A program made the position numbers and the translations under genes. A stretch of DNA of 64,000 bases. Origin: Bacillus sp. MM2020_4 (GTDB taxonomy: Bacteria > Bacillota > Bacilli > Bacillales > Cytobacillaceae). The stretch is taken from contig NZ_JAANMZ010000012.1 of NCBI RefSeq assembly GCF_011250555.1, positions 30,345 through 94,344 of the forward strand, in the 5' to 3' direction. Below the pieces are notes generated by a model, which saw nothing but the letters and a program-made list of their open reading frames with translations, was not told the DNA's origin and ran no database searches. Each line of letters opens with the position of its first letter. Positions within the stretch are counted from its first letter, which is position 1. Shown piece after piece: positions 17,098 to 26,925 of the stretch.

Positions 17098-18948
17098 TTA
17101 AAACGTTAAATTATATTCCTTTATTTTTCTCCAAAGGGTGGATCGGTCTATTCCCAGTGATTGGGCCGCTAACTTTTTATTATGATCAAATTTTTCAAGC
17201 GTTGTGAGAATGAGTTCTTTTTCCTTATTTTTTATACTATGTTTATTGGTTGTTCCTTCGGAAAACTGCCGTTTCCTTATTTTTTCAGAAAGAAATTTTG
17301 CCCCCTGAAGTCTTAAACTATCACTCTCTTCCAGAACCACCATCCGTTCAATCGTATTCCTTAATTCACGAATATTCCCTGGCCAGTCATACTTCTGAAA
17401 TAAACAAATCAATTCTTTTTCAACGGTTATAATTTTATTTTTTCTTTTGTCATTAAACTCATCTAGGAAAGATTCCACCAGTTTAGGAATATCGGCTAAG
17501 CGTCCACGTAGAGGCGGCAATTCCAAAGCAAGCACATTTAGCCGGTAATAAAGGTCAGAACGGAATTGTTTCTCTTCAACCTCCTCCTCTAAATTTCGAT
17601 TTGTTGCTGTAATAATTCGAACATCCACTGGTATGATCCGTTCTCCACCCACACGTCGAATAGTCCTTTCCTGAAGCACCCTTAATAAGAGAGCCTGAAT
17701 TCTTAACGGTATCTCACCAATCTCATCTAAAAATAGGGTACCTCCGTGTGCAAGTTCAAATAAGCCGGGCTTGCCATCTTTTAGCGCACCTGTAAATGTG
17801 CCTTTCTCATATCCAAACATTTCACTTTCAAGAAGATTTTCTGGTAAAACCGCGCAGTTTACGGCTACAAAGGGGCCAAGTGATCGATGACTTGCTGAAT
17901 GAATCCCTTGAGCAAATAATTCTTTACCCGTTCCAGACTCACCGGTTATTAGTACAGTTGATTCCGTTTCAGCAAATTTCCTTGCAAGTTCTTTTGCCTC
18001 CATTATTTCATGCGTTTCCCCAATAATGTCACTTAATCGATACTTTGCTTCCAAGCCATTTTGATGAAGTTTTTTACGAAGTTGTAATTCTACTTTTTGA
18101 ATATCTGTAATTTCTTTAAAATTTGATACTGCCCCGACAATTTTTCCTTTGACGATGACAGGAGACCTATTGATAACAATTTGACGCCCTCCTACAGTAG
18201 CAATATCGCCCCTTTCAATCTTCCCGGCTTCTAATACACGTAACATATCCGATTGTGGGATGAAATCCGTAATGTTTCTTCCCTTCATATCCTCTTCAAC
18301 TCCCAAAATTGTTTTGGCATGTTCATTCACCAATCTAATATTCCCTGTTCTGTCAATCGCAACAACACCATCATGTGTGGAATTGACGATCGCATCTACT
18401 TGATACCGTTCATTTAAAATTTCCTCATTTAACTTCACTAATGAGCCTGCTATTTGTAAAAAAGGAATCACAGAAGTGAAAGCAGGCTTAATAAAATGTA
18501 CATTTTTAATCCTAGGGTTAGTAATGAAGCCTTTCATCCATATTGGGGCCAGGTATACATGATTCGGCTTCGGTCCAGTAGATTGTTTTTCTGTTACAAT
18601 GGTGAGTTGAATTTCATCCTTCACCACCTGTTCTCCATTTTCTTTTCTTAACCACTCGATTTCTTCACTTGTTGTTAGAAACGAATACTCGCTTTGCTCG
18701 GGATGATCAAACAATCGCTTTATATTCTTTTTTATATCCTCTATGGTGATGGGGATAGGGATAATAGGAAAGGTAAGACCCTCCAATTCTTTCTGAAAAA
18801 TAGCAGGTGTAATAATAACCATTGGGTTCATGATCTGATCTAATATTGAATTAATCGAATAAAAACTAGCCGTTGGGTATCCCATATCCTTTAATACCTT
18901 TATCATTTGGTCTTCATATAAATCATTCATTTTATAAAGGGCTATCAA
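17098..18948 (-). CDS. Sigma-54-dependent transcriptional activator (PAS-AAA-Fis HTH)
   Basis: A 616-residue bacterial enhancer-binding protein. Residues 1-180 form a sensor region resembling PrpR-N-type domains. A PAS domain follows (about 190-300, with [12 protein letters not shown]). The AAA+ domain has Walker [10 protein letters not shown] near 335, a GTFTGA loop (canonical GAFTGA with Ala to Thr) that contacts sigma-54, LFLDEIGE Walker B and the arginine-finger region [17 protein letters not shown] Fis-type helix-turn-helix ends the protein ([20 protein letters not shown]). Its position next to a sigma-54 promoter indicates that it activates the 8-17 kb operon, probably on sensing the substrate or an intermediate. 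Confidence 0.92.
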   Translation of the reverse strand: MIALYKMNDLYEDQMIKVLKDMGYPTASFYSINSILDQIMNPMVIITPAIFQKELEGLTFPIIPIPITIEDIKKNIKRLFDHPEQSEYSFLTTSEEIEWLRKENGEQVVKDEIQLTIVTEKQSTGPKPNHVYLAPIWMKGFITNPRIKNVHFIKPAFTSVIPFLQIAGSLVKLNEEILNERYQVDAIVNSTHDGVVAIDRTGNIRLVNEHAKTILGVEEDMKGRNITDFIPQSDMLRVLEAGKIERGDIATVGGRQIVINRSPVIVKGKIVGAVSNFKEITDIQKVELQLRKKLHQNGLEAKYRLSDIIGETHEIMEAKELARKFAETESTVLITGESGTGKELFAQGIHSASHRSLGPFVAVNCAVLPENLLESEMFGYEKGTFTGALKDGKPGLFELAHGGTLFLDEIGEIPLRIQALLLRVLQERTIRRVGGERIIPVDVRIITATNRNLEEEVEEKQFRSDLYYRLNVLALELPPLRGRLADIPKLVESFLDEFNDKRKNKIITVEKELICLFQKYDWPGNIRELRNTIERMVVLEESDSLRLQGAKFLSEKIRKRQFSEGTTNKHSIKNKEKELILTTLEKFDHNKKLAAQSLGIDRSTLWRKIKEYNLTF

Positions 18949-19109
18949 TCTATCACCTCAGAACAAAGAATTGTAACGAAGAAAGACATATGTATGTTTT
19001 ACCTACTCTATCTTTAGACCGCAAGATTAGCAGCACTAGAAGCAGCAAGAAAATCCTTTCTCCTTACCTGCAGGTACCTTCTATACGACCCAAGATTCAA
19101 AAAACAAAT

Positions 19110-19130
19110 TGGCTGCCATCCTGGTAGCCA
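19110..19130 (-). terminator. Terminator after the RraA-like gene pair
   Basis: TGGCTGCC and GGTAGCCA form an 8-bp stem with one G-U pair around ATCCT. On the minus strand it is followed by AATTTGTTTTTT. It lies six bases past the stop of the gene at 19136. Confidence 0.6.
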
Positions 19131-19135
19131 TAGCT

Positions 19136-19789
19136 TTATTTTCTAGTTTGAAGATTATAGTATGAATTTTTGGCACGGGCATCTTTTAAGGTTACCCCCT
19201 TTAATACCGAAGCCCGAATATTTTCCTCGGCAGTATCAATCATCCACGCGGCCTCTACTACTTGCTTTATTTTGGATGCTGGAATGGCCACCACTCCATC
19301 ACCATCTCCACGTAAATAATCACCAGGACTAACCAAGACACCTCCAATCGAGACTGGTACATTTTCCTCCACAACCATTACTCGATCTTTGCCCGTTCTC
19401 ATCCAATTCCCTTTACTATAAATCGGATAATTCAGCTCCAAAATGCGGTCCACATCCCGGCAAACCCCATCGATTATCGTTCCAGCAAGGTTACGTTGAT
19501 GTGCTGTTAAAGTTAACAGATCACCCCAAACAGTTACATCCTTCCGCCCGCCATTATCAATGACAACAACCGTATCCGCTTCTAGACTATCTATATAATC
19601 ACCGACAGTTCCTCCTTCTACGCCTATGGGTCCATAACGGACAGTAAAAGCCCTGCCTGTCAATTGAAACGATCGCTCCAAAGGCATAATCCCCAAGCAT
19701 TGGCCATTAATCCCGAGCCGATCCAATGCATCACTTATCGTCGAAGTACCAAATTTCCGTAAATGACTTAAAACCTCTGCATTTTCCAC
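19136..19789 (-). CDS. RraA-like aldolase/decarboxylase (HMG/CHA aldolase family), copy 1
   Basis: A 217-residue protein of the RraA/4-hydroxy-4-methyl-2-oxoglutarate aldolase fold. The metal and substrate motif GVCRDVD contains the conserved Arg-Asp, with the loop GDYLRGDGDGVVAIP near the C-terminus. Catabolic members cleave 4-hydroxy-2-oxo acids to pyruvate and often decarboxylate oxaloacetate. AAAGGAG stands seven bases before a GTG at 19787-19789, which is preferred to the upstream TTG at 19810. It forms a pair with the paralogue at 19888, probably one transcript. Confidence 0.85.
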   Translation of the reverse strand: MENAEVLSHLRKFGTSTISDALDRLGINGQCLGIMPLERSFQLTGRAFTVRYGPIGVEGGTVGDYIDSLEADTVVVIDNGGRKDVTVWGDLLTLTAHQRNLAGTIIDGVCRDVDRILELNYPIYSKGNWMRTGKDRVMVVEENVPVSIGGVLVSPGDYLRGDGDGVVAIPASKIKQVVEAAWMIDTAEENIRASVLKGVTLKDARAKNSYYNLQTRK

Positions 19790-19887
19790 GCCATTTCTCC
19801 TTTTGTTCAAATTTCACTTTTAAGTAGAAGCACTCCCAGAAGAGAGTGTCCCTCCAGATTTATTCTCTCTATGCGCCGTTCAGAAGC

Positions 19888-20607
19888 CTAAAGACCAATC
19901 TTTTTCATTTCTATTTCGGCCTCGGCTTGGTTGTCGAAATATCCTACATTTTCTTTTATCAGCTCTGACCTCAAATGAAAGATATCTACCGTCAATTCAC
20001 CATTGGCTATTCTATTTCTTGAAATTTCTTCGTCCAAAACTCTCTTTTCCGATAGGTGAGAAACGGTGGTCAAATCAGCCCTTTTCACAACAACTACTCC
20101 ATCATCATCAGCCATTATCAAGTCCCCTGGCAGGACCACTATGCCCCTGCATACGGCCGGGGAATTGACCCAGCCGCCTTTTATTTTAGTTGTTCCTTCT
20201 GAGTAGATAACCTTGCTCCAAATGGGGAACCCCAGTCCTCTGATTTGTTCTGCATCACGGATGCCAGCATTAATAATTACTCCTTGGATCCCCTGCTCTA
20301 TCATGGCTCTAACCATGAGCTCTCCAATCATGCCTGAAACACTCTCACCAATTGTTGTGATCACCAGGACATCACCAGGCTGACAAACCTCAAGGGCAGC
20401 ATGAATCATTAAGTTATCGCCTGCATGACAGACCACAGTAACTGCAGGACCGCATATCATCTTCCCGTTCAATAACGGCATTAATCCGTACTCCATCAGG
20501 CCTTTTTTTCCTTGTGCCTCATATACCGTAGAGACATCGAACTCTTTAAACTTATGAATGATTTGTGAACTTGGCCGTTCGAAATTCTTAACAATATAAG
20601 GATTCAT
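19888..20607 (-). CDS. RraA-like aldolase/decarboxylase, copy 2
   Basis: A 239-residue paralogue of the previous gene. The Arg-Asp motif is in NAGIRDAEQIRGLGFPIWSK, the C-terminal loop in PGDLIMADDDGVVVV, and a GESVSGMIGELMVRA segment matches the substrate-binding region of 4-carboxy-4-hydroxy-2-oxoadipate aldolases. The two copies differ widely, so they may form a heteromer or act on different hydroxy-oxo acids. The start follows GAGGTGA. The 251-base upstream gap should hold the promoter, but no convincing -35/-10 pair was found. Confidence 0.85.
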   Translation of the reverse strand: MNPYIVKNFERPSSQIIHKFKEFDVSTVYEAQGKKGLMEYGLMPLLNGKMICGPAVTVVCHAGDNLMIHAALEVCQPGDVLVITTIGESVSGMIGELMVRAMIEQGIQGVIINAGIRDAEQIRGLGFPIWSKVIYSEGTTKIKGGWVNSPAVCRGIVVLPGDLIMADDDGVVVVKRADLTTVSHLSEKRVLDEEISRNRIANGELTVDIFHLRSELIKENVGYFDNQAEAEIEMKKIGL

Positions 20608-20858
20608 TAAAGTGATCTCACCTCAGAACCAGTTGGTTTAATTTATTTTATACATACGATTATTATATTTTCTTAATCCAGGACAAGGTCTATCTCTTCT
20701 AAACCGATTGTTTTCAATACTTTAGTAAAAAAATCAATCTTCTATACACTTTTATAACGAATTTATATTTGTTACAAACGGCCATAAACTTTCAGATTCA
20801 TGAGTTAGGATCTATTCCCCTAAAACAAATTCAAAACCTCCCAATCTATGGTTTTTCT

Positions 20859-22025
20859 TTAGTAGGATTTAGGCAATCCAAGTACATGTTCACTGATATA
20901 ATTGAGCACCATCTGCTGAGAGATTGGGGCAATTTTTAATAGCCTTGCTTCACGCCAATATCTTTCTACATGATATTCTTTGGCATAACCGAATCCTCCG
21001 AAGGTTTGCAAGGCTCTATCACAAGCTTCAAATACCACTTCACCTGCCATGTATTTGGCCGTATTAGCTTCAGCGCCGCTAGGAAGCCCCTTATCATAAT
21101 TGACAGCGGCACGCTGCCACAATAGTTCTGCAGCTTCTAACTTTGCATAACTATCAGCAAGAGGATGCTGAATCGATTGATTCTTCCCGATCGGACGGTT
21201 GAACACGACTCTCTCATTTGCATACTTTATGGCCTTTTTCAATGCTACCCTCCCTAATCCGCAGAATTCTGCAGCTAGCAATATCCTTTCCGGATTTAAG
21301 CCATCAAGCAAATGATAAAACCCCCTGCCAACCTCACCAACGACATCACTAGCGTCAACCGGAAGGTCCTCAATGAATAATTCATTCGAGTCAACGGCAT
21401 GCCTTCCAAGCTTCTCAATCTCCCGGATCGTCGTATATCTTTCATCCAAATCCGCCAAAAATAATGTCATGCCCTCGGTTCTCTTTTTACACTCTTTTAA
21501 TGGTGTGGTTCTTGCAAGCAATAACACTTTACTAGATTCTTTCGCTTTTGTATTCCAAACCTTTTGGCCGTTGATGATATAACGGTCCCCGTCCTTGCGT
21601 GCAAAAGTAGAAATGCTTGGAGTATCAGAGCCTGCATCCGGTTCGGTTACGCCAAAGGAAACATGGAGATTTCCTTTGGCTGCTTCTGGGAGGTACTTTT
21701 GTTTCATTTCCTCCGAACCATGTTTGACAACAGGGTTTAATCCGAACATGGAAAGGTGCAAAGTGGTTCCGCCGTTCATTCCCGCACCCGATTCAGCAAC
21801 TGCGTGTAAGACTATCGCGGCCTCCATTATTCCCAATCCAGCGCCTCCATATTTCTCGGGGATGGCTATCCCTAACCAGCCGCCCTCCGCAAAGGCGTTA
21901 TAGAATTCCCAAGGAAATCGATGGTCATGATCACAATTCATCCAATAATGATCATCAAACTGTGAGCAAAGTCTACTAACCTCTTTTTTTAACGTTATCC
22001 GCTCAGGTGTCCATCCAAAATCCAT
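20859..22025 (-). CDS. Acyl-CoA dehydrogenase, copy 1
   Basis: An FAD enzyme of 388 residues with the family landmarks VSFGVTEPDAGSDTPSI (FAD/substrate loop), INGQKVWNT, an FNRPIGKNQSIQHPLAD helix and the C-terminal GGFGYAKEYHVERYWREARL. The catalytic base should lie in this last region. It would introduce an alpha,beta double bond into an acyl-CoA, feeding the MaoC-type hydratase encoded 80 bases upstream. RBS is AAAGGATGGG. Confidence 0.9.
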   Translation of the reverse strand: MDFGWTPERITLKKEVSRLCSQFDDHYWMNCDHDHRFPWEFYNAFAEGGWLGIAIPEKYGGAGLGIMEAAIVLHAVAESGAGMNGGTTLHLSMFGLNPVVKHGSEEMKQKYLPEAAKGNLHVSFGVTEPDAGSDTPSISTFARKDGDRYIINGQKVWNTKAKESSKVLLLARTTPLKECKKRTEGMTLFLADLDERYTTIREIEKLGRHAVDSNELFIEDLPVDASDVVGEVGRGFYHLLDGLNPERILLAAEFCGLGRVALKKAIKYANERVVFNRPIGKNQSIQHPLADSYAKLEAAELLWQRAAVNYDKGLPSGAEANTAKYMAGEVVFEACDRALQTFGGFGYAKEYHVERYWREARLLKIAPISQQMVLNYISEHVLGLPKSY

Positions 22026-22104
22026 TTGATCCCATCCTTTTAATAAGAATTAACAATTTATTTATAAACTCCATTGGCAAATAATAATAGATTGTTTTTG
22101 ATAG

Positions 22105-22557
22105 TTATCGGTGCTTTTTCCGCATTAAAGCAACACGGTGACATCGCATCACCATTTCATCATGTTGATTTCTGGCACGATGTTCAAAAAATACGAGACC
22201 TTCTTTAGGTCTTGACTTTGATTCACGTTTGTTCAATACTTCTGTATCAACATAGATCGTATCTCCCGCAAATACTGGTTTCGGAAACTCAACTTTGTCA
22301 AAGCCAAGGTTGCCGACAGTTGTGCCAAGTGTAGTATCGTTTACAGTAAGGCCAATAGCTAACCCTAAGGTAAACAGACTATTCATTAAGGGTTTTCCGA
22401 ATTCCGCTTTTGATGAGTATTCTTCATCAAGATGCAACGGCTGCGGATTCATTGTAAGAGTAGAGAATAATACATTGTCATAATCATAGACAGTTCGGCC
22501 AGTCTTATGGGAAAAGATATGTCCAATCTCAAAATCCTCATAGTATAATCCCGCCAA
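22105..22557 (-). CDS. MaoC-like enoyl-CoA hydratase
   Basis: A single hot-dog-fold protein of 150 residues, starting MAGLYYEDFEIGHIFSHKTGRTV, the usual MaoC opening. The hydratase motif with catalytic Asp/His is degenerate: the segment DNVLFSTLTMNPQPLHLDEEYSSKAEFG carries the family N..P.H.D pattern. Close relatives act as mesaconyl- or R-specific enoyl-CoA hydratases. TTG start behind GAGGAGG. Confidence 0.82.
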   Translation of the reverse strand: MAGLYYEDFEIGHIFSHKTGRTVYDYDNVLFSTLTMNPQPLHLDEEYSSKAEFGKPLMNSLFTLGLAIGLTVNDTTLGTTVGNLGFDKVEFPKPVFAGDTIYVDTEVLNKRESKSRPKEGLVFFEHRARNQHDEMVMRCHRVALMRKKHR

Positions 22558-22647
22558 TTACATACCTCCTCTACGTATCATTACACTACCTATTTCTAGG
22601 GATTTGTATTTGCGCAACCAAAAATCAACCATCAGCCTCCTATCAAA

Positions 22648-22941
22648 CTATCTCCCCAGAAAATGAGGGTCTCTTTTTTCAAAAAACGCATTTACGCCTT
22701 CTTTGAAATCTTCTGTTTGACTGCATAAATCCTGTCCTTGGGCTTCCAACTCCAATAGAATTTTTAATTCGCGGTTTACATGCTGATTCATAATTTTTTT
22801 GGTCATTCCGACTGGAATAGATGGTTTTTTTGCCAACTTCTCTGCAAATTCGATTGCTTCTGCTAATAGTGTTTCAGGCGGCAATACCCGATTAACGATT
22901 CCAATTCGGTGCGCTTCTTCTGATGATATCCTCTCCCCCAT
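22648..22941 (-). pseudogene. Enoyl-CoA hydratase, C-terminal remnant
   Basis: The 97 codons from an internal ATG match only the last third of a crotonase-fold enzyme: MGERISSEEAHRIGIVNRVLP, then the C-terminal helices ending KRDPHFLGR. Normal members have about 260 residues with two oxyanion-hole segments upstream, and both are missing. The same frame continues upstream through a TGA at 22957-22959 and into the end of the transporter gene at 23027, so the N-terminal part was deleted. There is no RBS in front of the ATG. Confidence 0.8.
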
Positions 22942-23026
22942 AAATTGGTATACATATCAAACATTCATAATACGATTGGCTGGTCGGATATTTGCAAATG
23001 CCCCAACCACCTGAGGCCTCAAGTGT

Positions 23027-24427
23027 TTAAGGAAATAAATACTGTAGGACCAAGACCCAAATGTTAACCATGCATAACATCATAATGGAAAAACCATAGT
23101 TCATTTTAGAGATATCTGTTTGAATCCTTTGTAAAACTGGTGAGACGGTATTGACAGTTACTGAAAAGGGACTAGCTGCCGATAAAGACAATGCCCCCGC
23201 TGCCACAGCAAAGGCAAACCATTCCGGACGAATGTGCAATACATGAAATGGAATCGTTTCAACCATCAGCACCGCAATTAAGGCTGGCGACAAGCCCAAT
23301 TGAATGCCTGAGGCAGCAATCAGAACGATAATAATGATAATAAAAGGGCCCAGGGTATGCTGCAATTTTTCGATCATTATGGCCAGTTGATTTAGGTGCC
23401 CAACATTGATGAATACTTGTGTAAAAAAGCCGACAGAAATAAACAGTAATAATTGTGAAGATAGGACAGAAATCCCTTGAGTCATTTTCAATTTAAGCTG
23501 AGAAACGAACTTCCTTGTTTTTTTCAAGAATAAGGACCAGAATACCGAAAAAAGGATAATTAATACTATAACGATATCAATAATGGTCAGTTCCCAAAAG
23601 TGATGTAAGACCAGGGTTGCAGTGACAAAAAGGATGATGACCAATCCGACCGTCATAATTGATATCCAATGTTTTGCTGAAATAGGTTCAGGATGAACAC
23701 TCGGACCGGAGACGACTGCAAATTGCTCTTTACTCTTCTTCATTAATACAGAAACCATCAGATAATCGATCAAAATGATGAAAAGGGCAAAGGAAAGACT
23801 TACCCCAATAACCAAAGTCGCATTAGAATGGGTTCCTGAAATGGCCGCACCAACGGTCACGCCAACCGGGCTCCAAACGAGGGCAAGAGCATTTCCTCTC
23901 GCATAGGAGGAAAATTCTATCTTTTCTGAGATGGTTTTCGGGAATTTCCTTGTCATGTTGTGGAAAATAGAATGGGAAACGGCTATCGCAGCCATACTCA
24001 TCAGCGAACTAAGCGCAAAAGTAAAAAATGATAATAGGCCATGGACATGATTTGGCTGGTAAACCCGATTTCGAAAGATGACTTCAACTGTTCGATGGTA
24101 GGCACCCAACTTAATGGGGATTGAAAATAAGGGAGCAACAATCAGCAATGTTAATATATTGGTTGAAGAACCAAAATAACGCCAATATTCAGAGACTGAA
24201 ATATGATTTGAGATTAATATCCAGAAACCTAAGCCTAAAAAAATTCCGGCTATGATGGAAAAGGTTTTGCCTGATTTATAAAACGTGATGAGAAGAAGCA
24301 AGATTGAAATCGCCGCAAACAGCAGGTCGACTTGGTGCTGAAGATTGAAAATTAGTTTCACTATATATCCAATAGCTAAGAGGTTCCCAAGTATAACTAA
24401 CAATAAATCAGTTGTTTTTCTCATCAT
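23027..24427 (-). CDS. Multi-pass membrane transporter, ion-transporter-like fold
   Basis: A 466-residue hydrophobic protein with about 11-12 predicted membrane segments. It has paired hairpin-like polar motifs, ALVWSPVGVTVGAAISGTHSN in the first half and AASPFSVTVNTVSPV in the second, similar to the substrate-binding loops of IT-superfamily/DctM-like carriers. I do not recognise the exact family. Located among CoA-pathway genes, it may import or export a carboxylate. Its stop lies next to the truncated hydratase, so the deletion that removed the hydratase N-terminus ended here. Confidence 0.65.
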   Translation of the reverse strand: MMRKTTDLLLVILGNLLAIGYIVKLIFNLQHQVDLLFAAISILLLLITFYKSGKTFSIIAGIFLGLGFWILISNHISVSEYWRYFGSSTNILTLLIVAPLFSIPIKLGAYHRTVEVIFRNRVYQPNHVHGLLSFFTFALSSLMSMAAIAVSHSIFHNMTRKFPKTISEKIEFSSYARGNALALVWSPVGVTVGAAISGTHSNATLVIGVSLSFALFIILIDYLMVSVLMKKSKEQFAVVSGPSVHPEPISAKHWISIMTVGLVIILFVTATLVLHHFWELTIIDIVIVLIILFSVFWSLFLKKTRKFVSQLKLKMTQGISVLSSQLLLFISVGFFTQVFINVGHLNQLAIMIEKLQHTLGPFIIIIIVLIAASGIQLGLSPALIAVLMVETIPFHVLHIRPEWFAFAVAAGALSLSAASPFSVTVNTVSPVLQRIQTDISKMNYGFSIMMLCMVNIWVLVLQYLFP

Positions 24428-24444
24428 ACTTCCATACCTATTTT

Positions 24445-25272
24445 CTACCGCTCCCCCAACTGATATTTCCCTTTATTCAACCATCCTGCTCCATCAACGA
24501 CATAACACGCACCAGATACATAGCTTGCATAATCGCTGACAAGATAGGCGGCAAGATTCGCAATTTCCTGTAGGTGCCCAAATCGTTGGGCCGGAATCGT
24601 ATTCAAAATCAACGCTGCGTCTTCAGGAGTGGGCCATAGCTGGTTTACTGCACCTGTATCCGCAATCGGCCCCGGGGCAATCATGTTGGTGCGAATATGG
24701 TAGGGGGCCCATTCCACTGCCAGGGTTTTGGTTAAAGCCAATACACCTGCTTTTGCTGCAGCCGAATGTGCAGTTAATGGACTCCCCGTCCAGGCATGGG
24801 GTGAACCAATATTTACTACCGCCCCGCCGGTTCCTTGCTTTGCCATTTGCCTGCCTACTGCCTGGCTGCAATAAAAGGTGCCATTTAATACGATATTAAT
24901 GACGGCATTCCAGGCATTGACAGACATATCCATTGTTTTCACCCGGTAGTTGCCGGCTGCATTATTAACTAGAATATGAATTTCACCAAACTGTTCAACC
25001 GTGCTTTGAACCATGTTATTAACTTGTTCAGGCACACGTACGTCAGTTTGAATGGATAAAACCTTTGTTCCAAGCTTTGAAATTTCTTCTTCGGCCTTTG
25101 TTAAGTTTTCTTTGTTCCTGCTTGCAATCACGATATTTGCACCCAGTCTCGCAAATTCCAGTGCCATTGCTTTACCTAGCCCTGTTGCCCCCCCGGTAAT
25201 AATGGCGACCTTCCCCTCTAATGAACCTTCCTTAAGCATGGAGTGCTTATATAACGAACTACCTTCCTGCAT
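24445..25272 (-). CDS. SDR family oxidoreductase (2,4-dienoyl-CoA reductase-like)
   Basis: A 275-residue short-chain dehydrogenase: TGGATGLGKAMALEFARLGA cofactor loop, NNAAGN, and a C-terminal VVDGAGWLNKG. In the active-site segment HAWTGSPLTAHSAAAKAGV a Tyr is replaced: the usual YxxxK reads HSAAAK, as in peroxisomal-type 2,4-dienoyl-CoA reductases. That points to an acyl-CoA substrate. Starts behind AAAGGAG and lies between the transporter and a CoA-transferase. Confidence 0.82.
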   Translation of the reverse strand: MQEGSSLYKHSMLKEGSLEGKVAIITGGATGLGKAMALEFARLGANIVIASRNKENLTKAEEEISKLGTKVLSIQTDVRVPEQVNNMVQSTVEQFGEIHILVNNAAGNYRVKTMDMSVNAWNAVINIVLNGTFYCSQAVGRQMAKQGTGGAVVNIGSPHAWTGSPLTAHSAAAKAGVLALTKTLAVEWAPYHIRTNMIAPGPIADTGAVNQLWPTPEDAALILNTIPAQRFGHLQEIANLAAYLVSDYASYVSGACYVVDGAGWLNKGKYQLGER

Positions 25273-25311
25273 GTTAATCTCCTTTATAACGTTTTATTGG
25301 GATGATGTGCT

Positions 25312-26538
25312 TTATTTATTATTTTTGACTTTTTGTTCTTCAGGTAATGGTTTGATAATTACGCCAGCTTCTAACAAATGTTGTATCTCTTGTTGGGAAT
25401 AGCCGACTTCTTCTAATACTTCTGCACTGTGCTCGCCTAATCGGGGAGCAAATCGAGTCAGCTCGATGGGAGTTTTTGAAAAACCAATCGGATTCTTAAT
25501 ATTCCAGTAGGAGCCTTCAGAAGGATGGCTGACTTTTTCAAAGAAATGAACCGCTTTCAGATGTGGATCATTAAACATATCCTCAGGCCTGTAGACAGGC
25601 ATGACGGGAATATCTGCATTTTCCAATATTTCAAGCCACTCATCCGTCTTTCGCGTCATGATAATCTCTTCTACCATTTGGTATAGCTGGTCAATATGCT
25701 TTGTTCTTTCGCCAATATCCCGAAAGCGGGGATCGTCTTTCAGCTCTGGATGACCAGAAATCTCGAAAAATTTAAACCATTGCTTATCATTATAGACAAT
25801 AACACTGATGTAACCGTCCTTAGTTTTGTATGGTTTACGATATTTCGACGTCACACGTGGATAAAATGATGAATCCATAGGTGGATCAAAAGTTAATCCA
25901 TACATATGCTCAACCAAGGAATAGGAAATCATCGTTTCAAACATTGGCACCTCAATTTCCTGCCCCTCTCCGGTCCTTTCACGGGAATATAGAGCGGCCA
26001 AAATGGCGTTCATCATCATTAATCCCGTTGTCTTATCAGCTAGTACCGTTGCCATATATTGTGGTGTCCCGGCAACTTCTCCCTGTAGCGCCGCCAGCCC
26101 TGATGCCCCCTGAATCATGTCATCATAGGCTGGTTTTTCACGGTAAGGGCCTTTCTTACTAAATCCATAGGCACCGCAGTAAATAATTGAAGGATTTACC
26201 CTTTTTACTTCCTCATAGGTTAATCCCAATCTTTCAATCGCTTGTGGACGGGATGAATGAACAAAAACATCAGCATCCTCCACTAATCTAAAAAATGCCC
26301 GCTTCCCTTCTTCTTTTTTTAAATCTAGTACGATACTTCTTTTATTACGTCCTGCATATAAAAAGGCGCTGGCCATCCCTTTGTTTCTTGAGGGACCGAT
26401 GTACCGCGTGCTGTCCCCTTTTTCTGTTTCTATTTTTATAATATCTGCTCCCATATCACCTAATAATTGCGTGCAATATGGTCCCATGAGCACCGACGTT
26501 AAGTCAATCACTCGTATTCCTGTTAACGGACCCTTCAT
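25312..26538 (-). CDS. CaiB/BaiF (class III) CoA-transferase, copy 1
   Basis: A 408-residue class III CoA-transferase. The N-terminal GIRVIDLTSVLMGPYCTQLLGDMGAD region, NKRSIVLDLKKEEGK, and the conserved Asp in the following PAYDDMIQGASG segment match the family. It moves CoA between carboxylic acids, activating the growth substrate without ATP. Two further homologues are at 36913 and 38186. Starts behind GGAGGAA. Confidence 0.9.
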   Translation of the reverse strand: MKGPLTGIRVIDLTSVLMGPYCTQLLGDMGADIIKIETEKGDSTRYIGPSRNKGMASAFLYAGRNKRSIVLDLKKEEGKRAFFRLVEDADVFVHSSRPQAIERLGLTYEEVKRVNPSIIYCGAYGFSKKGPYREKPAYDDMIQGASGLAALQGEVAGTPQYMATVLADKTTGLMMMNAILAALYSRERTGEGQEIEVPMFETMISYSLVEHMYGLTFDPPMDSSFYPRVTSKYRKPYKTKDGYISVIVYNDKQWFKFFEISGHPELKDDPRFRDIGERTKHIDQLYQMVEEIIMTRKTDEWLEILENADIPVMPVYRPEDMFNDPHLKAVHFFEKVSHPSEGSYWNIKNPIGFSKTPIELTRFAPRLGEHSAEVLEEVGYSQQEIQHLLEAGVIIKPLPEEQKVKNNK

Positions 26539-26586
26539 GTTATTCCTCCAATTTCCTAGTTGATTACACGTTCCTTTTCTTCCATA

Positions 26587-26925
26587 TTACTGGCTCGGTA
26601 ACAAATCATCGGGTACATCCACCTTCATTCTCAGTAAATTTCCCCCAAAGCATTTCCCTAAATTATCCAATCTTAACGTTGATGCCGCATTTCCTCCAAG
26701 AGCTTGCTTACACAGAAATTTTAGAGCCCATACATTGGGAACTTCATAGCGGAAAACTTCACCTTCAACGATCCCGGTAAAATGTTCCTTTACTTTCTCA
26801 GCGGTAACCTGTTTCTTGAATACTTCATACAACTCTGCATTTGGAGCGAATAATGTAATATCAGAGGAACTCCCCTTATCTCCAGACCTTGCCTGAGCCA
26901 CTTCTCGTAATTGAATTGATGCCAT
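26587..26925 (-). CDS. AtuA C-terminal-domain-like protein
   Basis: A 112-residue protein matching the C-terminal domain that in some organisms is fused to AtuA: opening VAQARSGDKGSSSDITLFA, and RYEVPNVWALKFLCKQALGG in the middle. The gene begins directly at the stop of the AtuA-like gene (TAAATG), so the two products probably act as one complex. Function unknown; found with acyclic terpene and other CoA-dependent catabolic genes. Confidence 0.8.
   Translation of the reverse strand: MASIQLREVAQARSGDKGSSSDITLFAPNAELYEVFKKQVTAEKVKEHFTGIVEGEVFRYEVPNVWALKFLCKQALGGNAASTLRLDNLGKCFGGNLLRMKVDVPDDLLPSQ

Noticed and set aside
22957..22959. TGA in the hydratase remnant as a selenocysteine codon
   Set aside because: No Cys is expected there, the N-terminal half of the protein is missing, and no hairpin follows.
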